From Histomonas meleagridis (Eukaryota > Parabasalia > Tritrichomonadida > Dientamoebidae), in contig WSYJ01000030.1 of assembly GCA_020186115.1 (NCBI GenBank), forward strand, positions 186,001 to 250,000: DNA of 64,000 nt, in the 5' to 3' direction. Position numbers and translations under genes: made by a program. The notes beneath the pieces are model-generated. The model had not been told where the DNA came from and did not search any database. It worked only from the letters and a program-made list of their open reading frames with translations. This document shows, in pieces, positions 1 to 9,318 of the stretch (the stretch's first letter is position 1; each line of letters opens with the position of its first letter).

Positions 1-97
1 GACCGAGTGGCCTAAGGTGCGAAGTTGTATTGGGTTATAACTTCAACCTCCCAAATGGCCCCAGGGAGGTTCGCGGGTTCGAATCCTGCAAGTGCTA
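1..97 (+). tRNA. tRNA gene, 5' end cut by window edge, isotype unresolved
   Basis: A perfect B box (GGTTCGAATCC, 76-86) sits inside a good T arm (GCGGG/CCTGC). An A-box-like D arm (ACC...GGT around GAGTGG) lies near position 2-18. The 3' acceptor strand is 90-96, discriminator A at 97, followed at once by a run of seven T, a Pol III terminator. The first eight or so bases are outside the window. Between the arms are a long hairpin (9 pairs around TTGGG) where the anticodon arm should be and a second hairpin (CCTCCC/GGGAGG) that would be a long variable arm. The total is longer than a normal tRNA, so an intron or an odd anticodon arm is likely. No anticodon fits cleanly: GTA (Tyr) and TGG (Pro) are both readable. 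Confidence 0.75.
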
Positions 98-1034
98 TTT
101 TTTTGATTTTTTATACACCAAACAAATTTTAATCTTCTTCATCATTTAACTTCACGAGTATATATCTTTAATTATTCTCACAATTTTATTATTATTACAG
201 CAGCAGAGAGTTGGATATTAAAAAATGAAAATTTCTCAACAATCATTAATATATAATTTCCAACATATTATGTTATCATCAAAATGAAAAAATATTTTAA
301 TATATTATATATATCTGATCATTCTATTTTTATCGATAAAAATAAAAATGCATTATTTTTTGAATAATACGATGATTTGAAAAAATTTGATTGTGTTGGT
401 TACAATGTTTTAATTTTTATTATTTATTGCAAAAAATGAATATTTTGAGAATCAAAGCACTTTTTCGAAAATAGAATATTTTTATTTTTCATAAAGTTTA
501 TTTAATTTATAAAACAACGATTCGAAGTTGTGCTAAAAATAAATACCCAAAATAAACCAAGTCACCACTTCATATAATTTTTAAAAAAAATGGGAGAAAA
601 AAATGAAAAATTCGAATAAATTTTTCATCCTGGTGGGTTTCACGTTCTCAAATCAATACCATATAAAATTCATCATCAATTAATCATGATTAACTAGAAA
701 AAACAAATTAAAAAAAAAATCGATTAAAAATTATATTTCATAAGTTTATAAATTTTTTTGATTTAACATATAAACTATTGTATAATTCATGGAATGCTTA
801 CATATGGAATGAAAATAGAAGAAAAAAAATCTGTTTTTTGGGAAGAAATACAGACTTTACCTAAAGGAAAAAATTGATTCTACAAGAAGCAACCAAAACA
901 GTGAACGTTCTCTGTATTCACTTTGTTTCGCCGCTCTATTTTTGGTTTAAGTCGATAAATAATAAATTCGAAGTAATTTAAATATATTTACTCTTTTTCA
1001 TAAGAATTTTTTGATTAATTTTTTATTTATTTAA
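98..1034. other. AT-rich intergenic region
   Basis: Apart from the T-run ending the tRNA gene (98-104), this stretch is AT-rich with homopolymer runs. It separates the tRNA from the 3' end of the USP gene on the other strand. I see no open frame with family resemblance and no convincing RNA gene. Confidence 0.5.
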
Positions 1035-4000
1035 TTAATTTTCAATTTTGAGTGCCTTTTCCTTTGTCCTGTACCCATATCCATAGTATACTTTACCTTT
1101 TTTGCTTTTCTTTGTCTCTTTGCTAATCAGAAATATTCCGTAATCCTTTTGGCATTTGTTTATCACCACGTCTTCATCATTTAACATCACGAGATCACTC
1201 ATAGATCCATATGAGTCTCCTATCATGAATTCGAATTTGTTTAATTCATCTTCATTCATTTCCAAATATTTATTAATTCTATTCTTTAATTGGAGCAAAT
1301 TTTCATTTGGTATTAACTTCACCAAAAATGGATATCCGAAACAATTTAAGTAATAATCTCCTTTATAAGCGTAACAACATTTAACTAATAATTCATCATC
1401 ATTAATTATTAATTGATCTTCAGGAACAATTTCGATTCTTAAAGGTGAACTTGATTGATATAATATATCATTTTCGGAATATACTCTATAAATTTTATTG
1501 TTCCATTCTTCAATAAATCGATACTTAACTCCGACTTTAAGTTTATTATTTTGGATTAATGAATTTTTGATTTTCTTTATTGTACTATTTTTAGTAATTC
1601 TAAAGTGGAATAATTTATCTGGTTTATAACCATTCGATGAGAATTGTATTGGTAAATTATTTGTGTTTACTATTTCTTTCTCTGAAATACCTTTAATTAA
1701 ATCAAAGAAAACATGATGGAACAATTTACCATGTAAATAGTTATGTGACCATAAGAAGTTTGGTGATGTATAACTTAAACCTGTTGAATATAATGAAGGT
1801 TTATGTGGATGTTCATTATTTTCTTTGTATAACTCAATCGAATCTGTTAATGGCGAATAATCCAAATGTGCATTTTGTGCAATGAATTGTTTCACATCTG
1901 AAAACGTTGAAGATGAAGGGAAACGTAAAAAGAATAATGGAACATTTGGCTCATTAACATTACTTACTAATATTTCTAATAATTCATTACGTGAACCTAA
2001 GAATTGTGTAACTGTAAGTTCCTTTAAGTTAATTGTATCACATGTAGTAATGATTGGTACTTTCGAATATTCTTCTTCTTTTTGAATGATTTGTTCTAAT
2101 GAATTCTCGTTTTTAATTGTTTGGATTTCTTCAATGAATTTAATTTTTGGTTCAAGTAATTCTTCGCCTAACTTTTGTTGGAATATTAGTATTGATCCTG
2201 TACTAATTGATTGTTCATAAAATGTCGAATCATTATCAATAAGTTTTGGATATGTTGTAGTCTCTACAAATGTAATTAATGCCGTATCTTCTGGAAATCC
2301 AATAGCCTTATTAACTTGTGGAAAGATTTCGCTGATTTTCGATGTTTCATTAATACGGAATTCACTAATATATTGTAATGGTGATGAATGACCTGGGAAG
2401 AAGAACTTAACCCAAACATTAATTTCATTCAATTCTAATTCCTTAAATTCGTCAGTAGCTTCTTCTGCATATAATGTGATTGAGTATCCTAAAGTTGTTA
2501 TAAGTTTATTATTTGTTTTCGATATTATTGATGTAGGTACACCGAAATATTGACATTTCCATAAGACTAATTTATCAAGTGGTATATTCATCTTTTCACT
2601 AACTAATGGAAATAGATTTGAGATTGTCGATGTCTTTTCAACATAAATAATATGTTTAGAATCTTGTTCTTCAACTTCAAATCCATTTTCATATTTGGAT
2701 GTATTAGTAATGATGGAATTAGAATCAAGAATTTCAATCGGTATTTGATTCTTCGTTTCTTCTTTTAATTTCTTTCGATTTTCTTTTTCTTCTTTTTCAC
2801 GTTCCATATATTCCTTTAAATGTTTCGGTACTGTTTCATCCGGAATTTCAGTGTATACTTCATGTTCAGCATCTTTACGGACATATATTAATATATATGC
2901 ACTATATGACTTCTCACGTGACCATTTACTGTTTTCATATTCCCCACCAAAGTTATCACTAATTGCTTTGTCTTCAGTGGTCTTAGAAACATCACTATCA
3001 TTAAATTCATACCATTGATTATCTAATTTGGTACGTAAAAATGAATAATAATGACCTGCAAATGCATTACCTGCATGAACTAAGACGCCAAAAAGTTCAA
3101 AGACTGCTGGCTTGCCTTTACTATCTTCTGCTAAGAATTCACTTAAATCTATTTCTTTAGGAAATTCAAATTTATCATTGATCTTAATTTGTTGCATATA
3201 ATTATAATCAAAATCAAAACGTCGTAAATGTAATTGTAAGATCTTCGGAAATGATATAAATTCTGTTCCCATATCTGCATCTTGGGGTCCATATTCATCA
3301 GTTTTATATTGATTGTCACCAACAAATTCTTCCGTTTCTGTATAATTCTCAAATGATTTTTGTAGATTGGGGCACCCCTTAACTGTCATTTGTAAATCAT
3401 AGAAATCTTCAACTCGTGAACTTTCATATTTAACATTACGACATCGTATAAATGATCGAAATTGACCTTTAAAGAGTTCAGCTATGGAATTTTCAAGTTC
3501 AGTGCCTTTAAGTTTTTTTTCAATATTTTCTAATAAGACACAACATAGTTCATGAATGTCATGCTGTTCAAAGGCTTCAGTGTCGCCCCATCCAAAACTC
3601 TTTGTTAAGGCTTTGGTAGAACATGGTTCATCACTAAATTGCATTTGACAAAATAGTCGTTGAAGACAAAGTGGAATAGATGTCTTTGGGTCTTCATTTC
3701 CAGTGGTATGGAATGAATAAACAATTCGTCGAAATGCTGGAAGATGAAACATTGATTGAAGAAATGAGTTAAGATAGCATGTACACCCTTGGTTCTTAAG
3801 GCCTACATACCCTGTTTCTTCTTTTGAATTGTTTTTATAGGAAGATTTATAATAATTTTTCCAATATGAAGTATTGTAACTATAAACTGGACCTGTAGTA
3901 GGGCTTTGGAAAATCTCATCATCGTCAGCATTGAATGTAGCATTTTCATAGATTTCATCATCATCACTACTTAAATCTTCTTTAAATGTATAATTAATCT

Positions 4001-4478
4001 GAAGTGAGCCACCAGAAAGATATCCTGGAGTATCTAAGAAGTAAGATAAAGGAACATCAAATTTGATGTCAGATTTATAGTCAAGTTTTGTAAATGTTGC
4101 TGTTTCTTTCTTTGTTTTCGATGAATCTTCTGTATTTTTGATTTCGAGTTTTAAAGTGACTTTACCACTGTCTGAAATACCGTCAACAATTGTTTCGATA
4201 GTAAATAGTTCATCATCTGAAGTATTTAAATTAGCTGCGAGGTTAACTTGACACGGATCACATGTAAAGGCTTTTGTCACAGTCTCACCATTTTTTAACT
4301 GTGATTCGCTGATAGACCAACAGAACAAGCTGCACATTTTGAATGATACGGTTATTGTGGTGTCATTTTTAACTTCCGAAATATAATTTGCCAAACAAGA
4401 TTTATCCAGAAATTTTGTTTCAGATGTAAAGTAGTCATTTATTGACTTATAAGTTGATCGTGGCAAAATGTTTCCCAT
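1035..4478 (-). CDS. USP7/Ubp15-like ubiquitin-specific protease
   Basis: Predicted cysteine deubiquitinase of peptidase family C19, 1147 residues, closest in layout to USP7/HAUSP. The N-terminal ~170 residues are where USP7 carries a MATH domain; here they are too divergent to assign by eye. The Cys box GLKNQGCTCYLNS puts the catalytic Cys at about residue 234. QHDIHELC and the KGT...GQF segment are typical of USP7. The His box GNAFAGHYYSF gives His 476 and the following EFNDSDVS gives Asp 494, so the triad is intact. Residues after ~560 contain a charged EKEEKENRKK linker and then long beta-rich sequence matching the position of the USP7 C-terminal ubiquitin-like domains. It starts at an ATG 25 bp after an AT-rich leader. 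Acts on ubiquitin conjugates in nucleus or cytosol (family knowledge). Confidence 0.9.
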   Translation of the reverse strand: MGNILPRSTYKSINDYFTSETKFLDKSCLANYISEVKNDTTITVSFKMCSLFCWSISESQLKNGETVTKAFTCDPCQVNLAANLNTSDDELFTIETIVDGISDSGKVTLKLEIKNTEDSSKTKKETATFTKLDYKSDIKFDVPLSYFLDTPGYLSGGSLQINYTFKEDLSSDDDEIYENATFNADDDEIFQSPTTGPVYSYNTSYWKNYYKSSYKNNSKEETGYVGLKNQGCTCYLNSFLQSMFHLPAFRRIVYSFHTTGNEDPKTSIPLCLQRLFCQMQFSDEPCSTKALTKSFGWGDTEAFEQHDIHELCCVLLENIEKKLKGTELENSIAELFKGQFRSFIRCRNVKYESSRVEDFYDLQMTVKGCPNLQKSFENYTETEEFVGDNQYKTDEYGPQDADMGTEFISFPKILQLHLRRFDFDYNYMQQIKINDKFEFPKEIDLSEFLAEDSKGKPAVFELFGVLVHAGNAFAGHYYSFLRTKLDNQWYEFNDSDVSKTTEDKAISDNFGGEYENSKWSREKSYSAYILIYVRKDAEHEVYTEIPDETVPKHLKEYMEREKEEKENRKKLKEETKNQIPIEILDSNSIITNTSKYENGFEVEEQDSKHIIYVEKTSTISNLFPLVSEKMNIPLDKLVLWKCQYFGVPTSIISKTNNKLITTLGYSITLYAEEATDEFKELELNEINVWVKFFFPGHSSPLQYISEFRINETSKISEIFPQVNKAIGFPEDTALITFVETTTYPKLIDNDSTFYEQSISTGSILIFQQKLGEELLEPKIKFIEEIQTIKNENSLEQIIQKEEEYSKVPIITTCDTINLKELTVTQFLGSRNELLEILVSNVNEPNVPLFFLRFPSSSTFSDVKQFIAQNAHLDYSPLTDSIELYKENNEHPHKPSLYSTGLSYTSPNFLWSHNYLHGKLFHHVFFDLIKGISEKEIVNTNNLPIQFSSNGYKPDKLFHFRITKNSTIKKIKNSLIQNNKLKVGVKYRFIEEWNNKIYRVYSENDILYQSSSPLRIEIVPEDQLIINDDELLVKCCYAYKGDYYLNCFGYPFLVKLIPNENLLQLKNRINKYLEMNEDELNKFEFMIGDSYGSMSDLVMLNDEDVVINKCQKDYGIFLISKETKKSKKGKVYYGYGYRTKEKALKIEN

Positions 4479-5027
4479 AAATTCGAATTATTTGAAACAT
4501 TAAGCCTCCTTTAGGTTAAAGAGTATATAGCAAAGGTAACATTTTAATAAAAAACTCATGAAGAGAATAACACAATGAATAATATAAAAAAATAATTTAA
4601 TGTTTTCATAAATCTCAATTACTTATCATAAACCCATCATTTTTTGGTTCTTCTGATTTTTTTACAAATGAATGAATTAGGCATATAAGAAAATAACAAA
4701 CATATAAAATTAAAATTCCTAAATAAAGAGGTTATAAAAATGTAACGTTCTGTATTTTATAGAGCTTCTTCAGAATTATTAAGGAACAAGAGCTCTTTCT
4801 CCCAATAACATTCTTAATGTATAGAAAATTTCCTATGTCTTAGATGCCGAAATTTCAATTACAGGTCGTACACCCTAGAAAACATGACAAAACTAATGTT
4901 TTATATTAGAATTAAGTATCACGTAATAACACATAATTTTTTTATAAAATTAATTGTTTGAATATTATTTTAAAAAAATTGCAAAATATATATTTAAATT
5001 ACTCTATTAACATATTAATTTATTAAA
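4479..5027. other. intergenic region between two minus-strand genes
   Basis: About 550 bp holding the upstream region of the USP gene and the downstream region of the next gene. The USP leader lacks the AACCG motif common at other starts here. No coding or RNA feature recognised. Confidence 0.4.
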
Positions 5028-6548
5028 TTAAAAATATTCTGTATGTTCATATTCCAATTTCTTATACGCATCACTTTTTGTAAAATGTGTTTCATTTGTT
5101 TGGCACGTTGGTACGTATCCGCCGTTCATTCTATAATGGCAATACAATCCGATTACTTTATCTCCTTTATTGTTATCGGGTAATTTGGATAACTTTTCAT
5201 CGTTCATTTGATTTTTTTGGTCTTCTTGATATTGTTTTGTTAGGAACAATTTCCTCCGCGTTTTCGTTTTACATATCATTCTCGAAGAAACTGCTAACGC
5301 AACATCTTCTCCAAAGGCGAATGTATAAGGCCTTAATCTCGCCGCGAGTTTTGCGTGGAATGGTCTATACATTAAAGGCACTGCAACATGATCACATTCT
5401 TCACATTGTTTTACTTTCCCCATCCATTTCCCACAATTTATTCGCAAGTCGCGTAGACCAGCCATCCCAATTATGGTATCTTTATCGCGTATACGTTGGA
5501 CAAAACCTTTTTGTATTGCACCATTTAATGGCGCTTGGTCATCATCCCATCTCATTACGAAATCAACGGGAAAAAAACTCGAAACATAAAGCGGAAACAA
5601 AAATAATGGACTCCAATTATAGCCCCAGATGTGATACACTGGACGTGAAGCTCGTGAACGTATCAAGTTTAGATTTAGCTCAATGCGATTTTCACATTGA
5701 ACTAAACAATAAAATTCGGGTAAAAGTGATTGATTATTATAATCCCAAATGAAATCATAGATATAATCGCGTTTAAATTGAGGCAACAATAATGCAATTG
5801 TTGGATTTGAAGTATCATTAATATTGGCGCATTTTTGATAATGTGGAATAGATATTTCGGTAATGTAATCATAGTTTTGATTGAGTTTAATGCCATCAAA
5901 TAAATTATATGTATAATGAAAATCTTCATTTTTCTGATTTAAAAGTGATAATATTAATAGAGGTGGCATTGTAAATGAGTTTAAGTTCGTGTAGTACAAA
6001 AGTTCTCGTAATAAAGCTGAATTTATAACTGCAAGTCCAATCCCACAATCAATTCCTTGGTACTGAGTTTTTCCACCATAAACTATATCACTACCTGTTT
6101 CGGTAAGTATTGAAATGGAGTCTTCAAGCCATTTTGTGGGTGGCATGTATTTTATATTAGATGTATTGACAAAAAAAACAAAATCAGGCAGAGTAATGGA
6201 ATAAAGAGTGGCTGCTAAAGTAATGTACCCAAGATCTGGTAAGTCATTATAAGTGACTTTTTGAGTGTATTGATCTTTTGGTATAGAAGAATTACGTAGA
6301 GTTAAATAATAATCTTTTATGATATATTTATCATTATTGATGTCTTTGTACGTTTCAAGAGGTATTTGTTGCACCATTTCAACACCAATCGTTAAACTAT
6401 AATTTGATGAATTATGATTCTTCTTCTTTTTTGTATAAACAATCATAGGGTCTTTTGTTTTGGTTTTGAGGCAATTGATGGCACAAATTATAGTAACAAA
6501 AAATAATATTATTATATTAAAAATCCATATAATGTTCCCATTCTTCAT
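5028..6548 (-). CDS. type II membrane glycosyltransferase-like protein
   Basis: 506 residues. A short basic N-terminus is followed by one hydrophobic segment (about residues 5-25), then a long lumenal domain: the plan of a Golgi type II glycosyltransferase. The C-terminal half holds a DxD-like motif in MRWDDDQAP (about residue 340), a paired-Cys segment CGKWMGKVKQCEEC, and an acidic FGEDVALAVS motif about 80 residues later. This order is expected for a GT-A fold enzyme using a nucleotide sugar and a metal ion. I cannot name the family or substrate. Several N-x-S/T sites fit lumenal placement. The start ATG lies right after AACCGACAA, the promoter-proximal motif seen at many genes here. Confidence 0.6.
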   Translation of the reverse strand: MKNGNIIWIFNIIILFFVTIICAINCLKTKTKDPMIVYTKKKKNHNSSNYSLTIGVEMVQQIPLETYKDINNDKYIIKDYYLTLRNSSIPKDQYTQKVTYNDLPDLGYITLAATLYSITLPDFVFFVNTSNIKYMPPTKWLEDSISILTETGSDIVYGGKTQYQGIDCGIGLAVINSALLRELLYYTNLNSFTMPPLLILSLLNQKNEDFHYTYNLFDGIKLNQNYDYITEISIPHYQKCANINDTSNPTIALLLPQFKRDYIYDFIWDYNNQSLLPEFYCLVQCENRIELNLNLIRSRASRPVYHIWGYNWSPLFLFPLYVSSFFPVDFVMRWDDDQAPLNGAIQKGFVQRIRDKDTIIGMAGLRDLRINCGKWMGKVKQCEECDHVAVPLMYRPFHAKLAARLRPYTFAFGEDVALAVSSRMICKTKTRRKLFLTKQYQEDQKNQMNDEKLSKLPDNNKGDKVIGLYCHYRMNGGYVPTCQTNETHFTKSDAYKKLEYEHTEYF

Positions 6549-6886
6549 TTGTCGGTTATAATCGTTTCGCTGAAATTTGATAAAACGATAAATATCAGTT
6601 CAAAGAAAAACAGACTTGTTTTGAATTAATAAACCCTCGCACTGTCACTTTTCAAAATTCTTCAAGAAATTTGTGAAGCATTTAATCGTTTATTTGGCAA
6701 ATGTCTATTTTGTCCATGTGATCCTATTTTCAATATCAGCATAAGATACTTATAACGCAAGTTGTGGATAACTTTTTCACAATGAACAAATGTATATCTG
6801 TTACCTTTGAGAGTTTGATTTCCTTGTTTTTGGTTTCATTGAAATGATTTTTCAAACCGACAAACCGTTGGAATGAGTTCCCCCAA
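6549..6886. promoter_or_regulatory. divergent promoter region with AACCG motifs
   Basis: This 338-bp gap separates two divergent genes. CGGTT occurs at 6553-6557, directly before the ATG of the minus-strand gene. AACCG occurs twice, at 6855-6859 and 6863-6867, within 35 bp of the ATG of ankyrin locus 1. The rest is AT-rich. The regulatory role is inferred from the motif recurring at other starts. Confidence 0.4.
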
Positions 6887-8116
6887 ATGTCCAACAAATC
6901 AACTCAACAATTACCAAATGAATTGGAAACATTAATAAAACTCAAAAATGTGATTTTTGGTTTGGACGCAAGTAATATTACTCGAACAACAAATTTCATA
7001 ATGAACAAATTTTGTCAAAATTATCCAATTTCTTTGAATACAATTTTATGTCAATTAATATACATATCATCTATGATAAAGAAAAATAACTTTGATGTAT
7101 ATTTGAACTTGTTAAAAGAAATCCAACAATATGAAGAAAATAATAAAAGTTCTTCAAAAATTTCAGATGTGTTTTCTCAATATCTTAATGACGAAAAAAC
7201 TATAAACGAATCATTCTATTTTCTTAATTGCATGATTGATTATAATTTACTTGAAGTAAAAACTATTCAAGATATGAAAAATCCATATTTTATACATTTA
7301 AATCCAAAAATAACCAAAAATTTATATGGTTGTTGGTTTAAACACGAGATTAAAATGCAAAACATTGAATATGAAGATTTGAAAAAGAATGATTGGGAAC
7401 TTCATAAACAATATATTAAAGAAGGACATAATCCAAATGAAATTGCGAAAATAATTCGAAATGATGAAATTGAAAAACTTCAAGAAATATCATCACAATC
7501 AAATTTTGATTATAATCAAACAATAAAACCATCACTTTATGAAAGATATTCATTCATTGATAAAGAAAATGTTACGTTAATTGATTATGCAGCATTCTTT
7601 TCTGCAGAAAAATGTTTTAAATATTTACTTATGAATGGATCAAATGCAATAAACACAGGTAAATATGCAATTGCAGGCGGAAATCTTGAGATAATTCATT
7701 TATGTGAACAAAATCATTCATCATTTGAAGATGCATATGAAACAGCAATTCAATATCATCGAAATGATATCTTTAAATATATTTATGAAAATAAAATTCT
7801 TGAAATCAATCGTTTAGATGAATTTGGGGTAAAATGCATTTCATGTCACAATTATGAAATATTCTTATTTTTATTAAAAGAAGGAATGAAAGTTAATAAT
7901 AATATTATTAATGAAGCAGCAACCCATGGAAATCTATTTCTTGTTAAATATTTCCTTAAAGAAAATCAACTTCCAAAATCTATTTTAAGTTTTTCAGCTA
8001 AATCAGGAAACATTGAACTTGTAAAATATATTTTGGAACAAAAAGAAATTGATATTAAACATAAAGATATCAATTTATTATATTTTATGTTTTTTCAGTT
8101 AATTTTTTGTTTCTAA
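6887..8116 (+). CDS. DUF3447/ankyrin protein, locus 1 (5' open frame)
   Basis: 409-codon ORF from ATG 6887. Residues 1-160 are a helical region shared in outline but not in sequence with the other family members. From about residue 180 a strongly conserved block follows (NEIAKIIRNDEIEKLQEISS..., SLYERYSFI, YAAFF.AEKCFKYLLMNG, YAIAGGNLEIIHLCEQNHSSF, then an IFKYIYE helix). This is the DUF3447/ankyrin region expanded in trichomonads. Further ankyrin-like helices follow up to KYILEQKEID. The ORF then reads into an AT-rich spacer and stops, although six further ankyrin cores follow to 9104. Ankyrin repeats mediate protein binding; no specific partner can be named. The true product may be longer (see the tail). 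Confidence 0.75.
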   Translation: MSNKSTQQLPNELETLIKLKNVIFGLDASNITRTTNFIMNKFCQNYPISLNTILCQLIYISSMIKKNNFDVYLNLLKEIQQYEENNKSSSKISDVFSQYLNDEKTINESFYFLNCMIDYNLLEVKTIQDMKNPYFIHLNPKITKNLYGCWFKHEIKMQNIEYEDLKKNDWELHKQYIKEGHNPNEIAKIIRNDEIEKLQEISSQSNFDYNQTIKPSLYERYSFIDKENVTLIDYAAFFSAEKCFKYLLMNGSNAINTGKYAIAGGNLEIIHLCEQNHSSFEDAYETAIQYHRNDIFKYIYENKILEINRLDEFGVKCISCHNYEIFLFLLKEGMKVNNNIINEAATHGNLFLVKYFLKENQLPKSILSFSAKSGNIELVKYILEQKEIDIKHKDINLLYFMFFQLIFCF

Positions 8117-9104
8117 AAAATATCTTAAAATTGTTTAATTTATTTGTATTTATTTTCGTGATTTTATGTCTTAAAATAATATTTGGAAAAGCACTTATTA
8201 TGGCATCTGAATATAATAAAATAGAAATAGTTAAATTACTTCTTGAACAAAAAGGAATTGATATTAATATTCAAACTATATATTTATATTATTTCGTGTT
8301 TATTTTAATTATCATTATGATATTTCGAAATAATATTTAGAATTTTTTTATATTATTTGATTCAGCTCTTTTTCGAGCGTCTAATGGTGGTCACACAGAA
8401 ATTGTTAAATTACTTCTTGAACAAAAAGGAATTGATATTAATGTTAAACGTGTTTTTTTGTTTTGGATGTCATTTAATAATTTGATATTTCAAAACAATA
8501 TTTGGTAATTATTTATATTATTTTGGACAGCACTTATAGGTGCATCTTTAAATGGTGAATCTAAAATAGTTAAATTACTTCTTGAACAAAAAGGAATTGA
8601 TATTAATGCTAAAGATATTTATTTGTTTTATTTAATATTTCTTTAAATAATTTGATATTTCAAAATAATAATTGGAAATTATTTAAATTATTTTGGACAG
8701 CACTTATATGTGCATCTTTAAATGGTCATACAGAAATAGTTAAATTACTTCTTGGACAAAAAGGAATTGATATTAATGCTAAAGATATTTATTTGTTTTA
8801 TTTAATATTTCTTTAAATAATTTAATATTTAAAAAAAACATTTGGAAATTATTTAAATCATTTGAAACTGGACTTATGTATGCATCTATGATGGGCCATC
8901 TAGAAATAGTTAAATTACTCCTTGAACAAAAAGGAATTGATGTTAATGCGATTGATATTTATTTGTTTTATTTAATGTTTATTTTAATAATTTGATATTT
9001 CAAAACAATATTTGGAATTTCTTTGAGTTGTTTGAAACTGCATTTGCCAAAGCAACTAAAAAAGGGCATGAAGAAATTGCTACATTAATTGCTTCCAAAA
9101 AATG
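8117..9104 (+). repeat. split ankyrin-repeat tail of locus 1
   Basis: Six 30-codon ankyrin cores start at 8188, 8362, 8527, 8697, 8867 and 9037; the last three steps are exactly 170 bp. Each core reads like TALMxASxxGHTEIVKLLL then EQKGIDINAKD and has no stop. The intervening spacers of about 80 bp carry stops in several frames, for example CTTTAAATAATTTGA. The last core is different (TAFAKATKKGHEEIATLIA then SKK) and ends in its own TGA at 9102-9104, as a real C-terminus would. The first spacer is longer and looks like two spacers fused after loss of a core. Confidence 0.8.
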
Positions 9105-9318
9105 AATATCTTACACACGGTTTTTTCTATAAAAACCATATTCATACTTTTATTTTTCAAAAAAAAATTATTAGCATGAATAAATTCTAAAATATGGATA
9201 CATCTCTCACTTGGAAAGGGATCGTTACGATCGAAATTTATTGAAAAAGTTTTAAGGCATGACATTTGACAAAAAGTGACATCAGACCAAACTCCTTTAT
9301 CAAACCGCCGCTATATAA

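Noticed and set aside
8117-9104. Ankyrin spacers as ordinary GT-AG introns
   Set aside because: Some spacers lack GT or AG, the available GT/AG pairs break the frame, and the CTAAC...CACAG acceptor of the genuine intron is absent. A non-canonical mechanism is left open.
8117-9104. Stops in spacers explained by a reassigned stop codon
   Set aside because: All three stops end clear genes in the window (HSP70 TAA, BEACH TGA, SHIPPO TAG), and the 170-bp period would still shift frame.
8188-9104. CRISPR-like array because of regular repeats and spacers
   Set aside because: The repeats encode ankyrin cores and the spacers are similar to one another, and the genome is eukaryotic.
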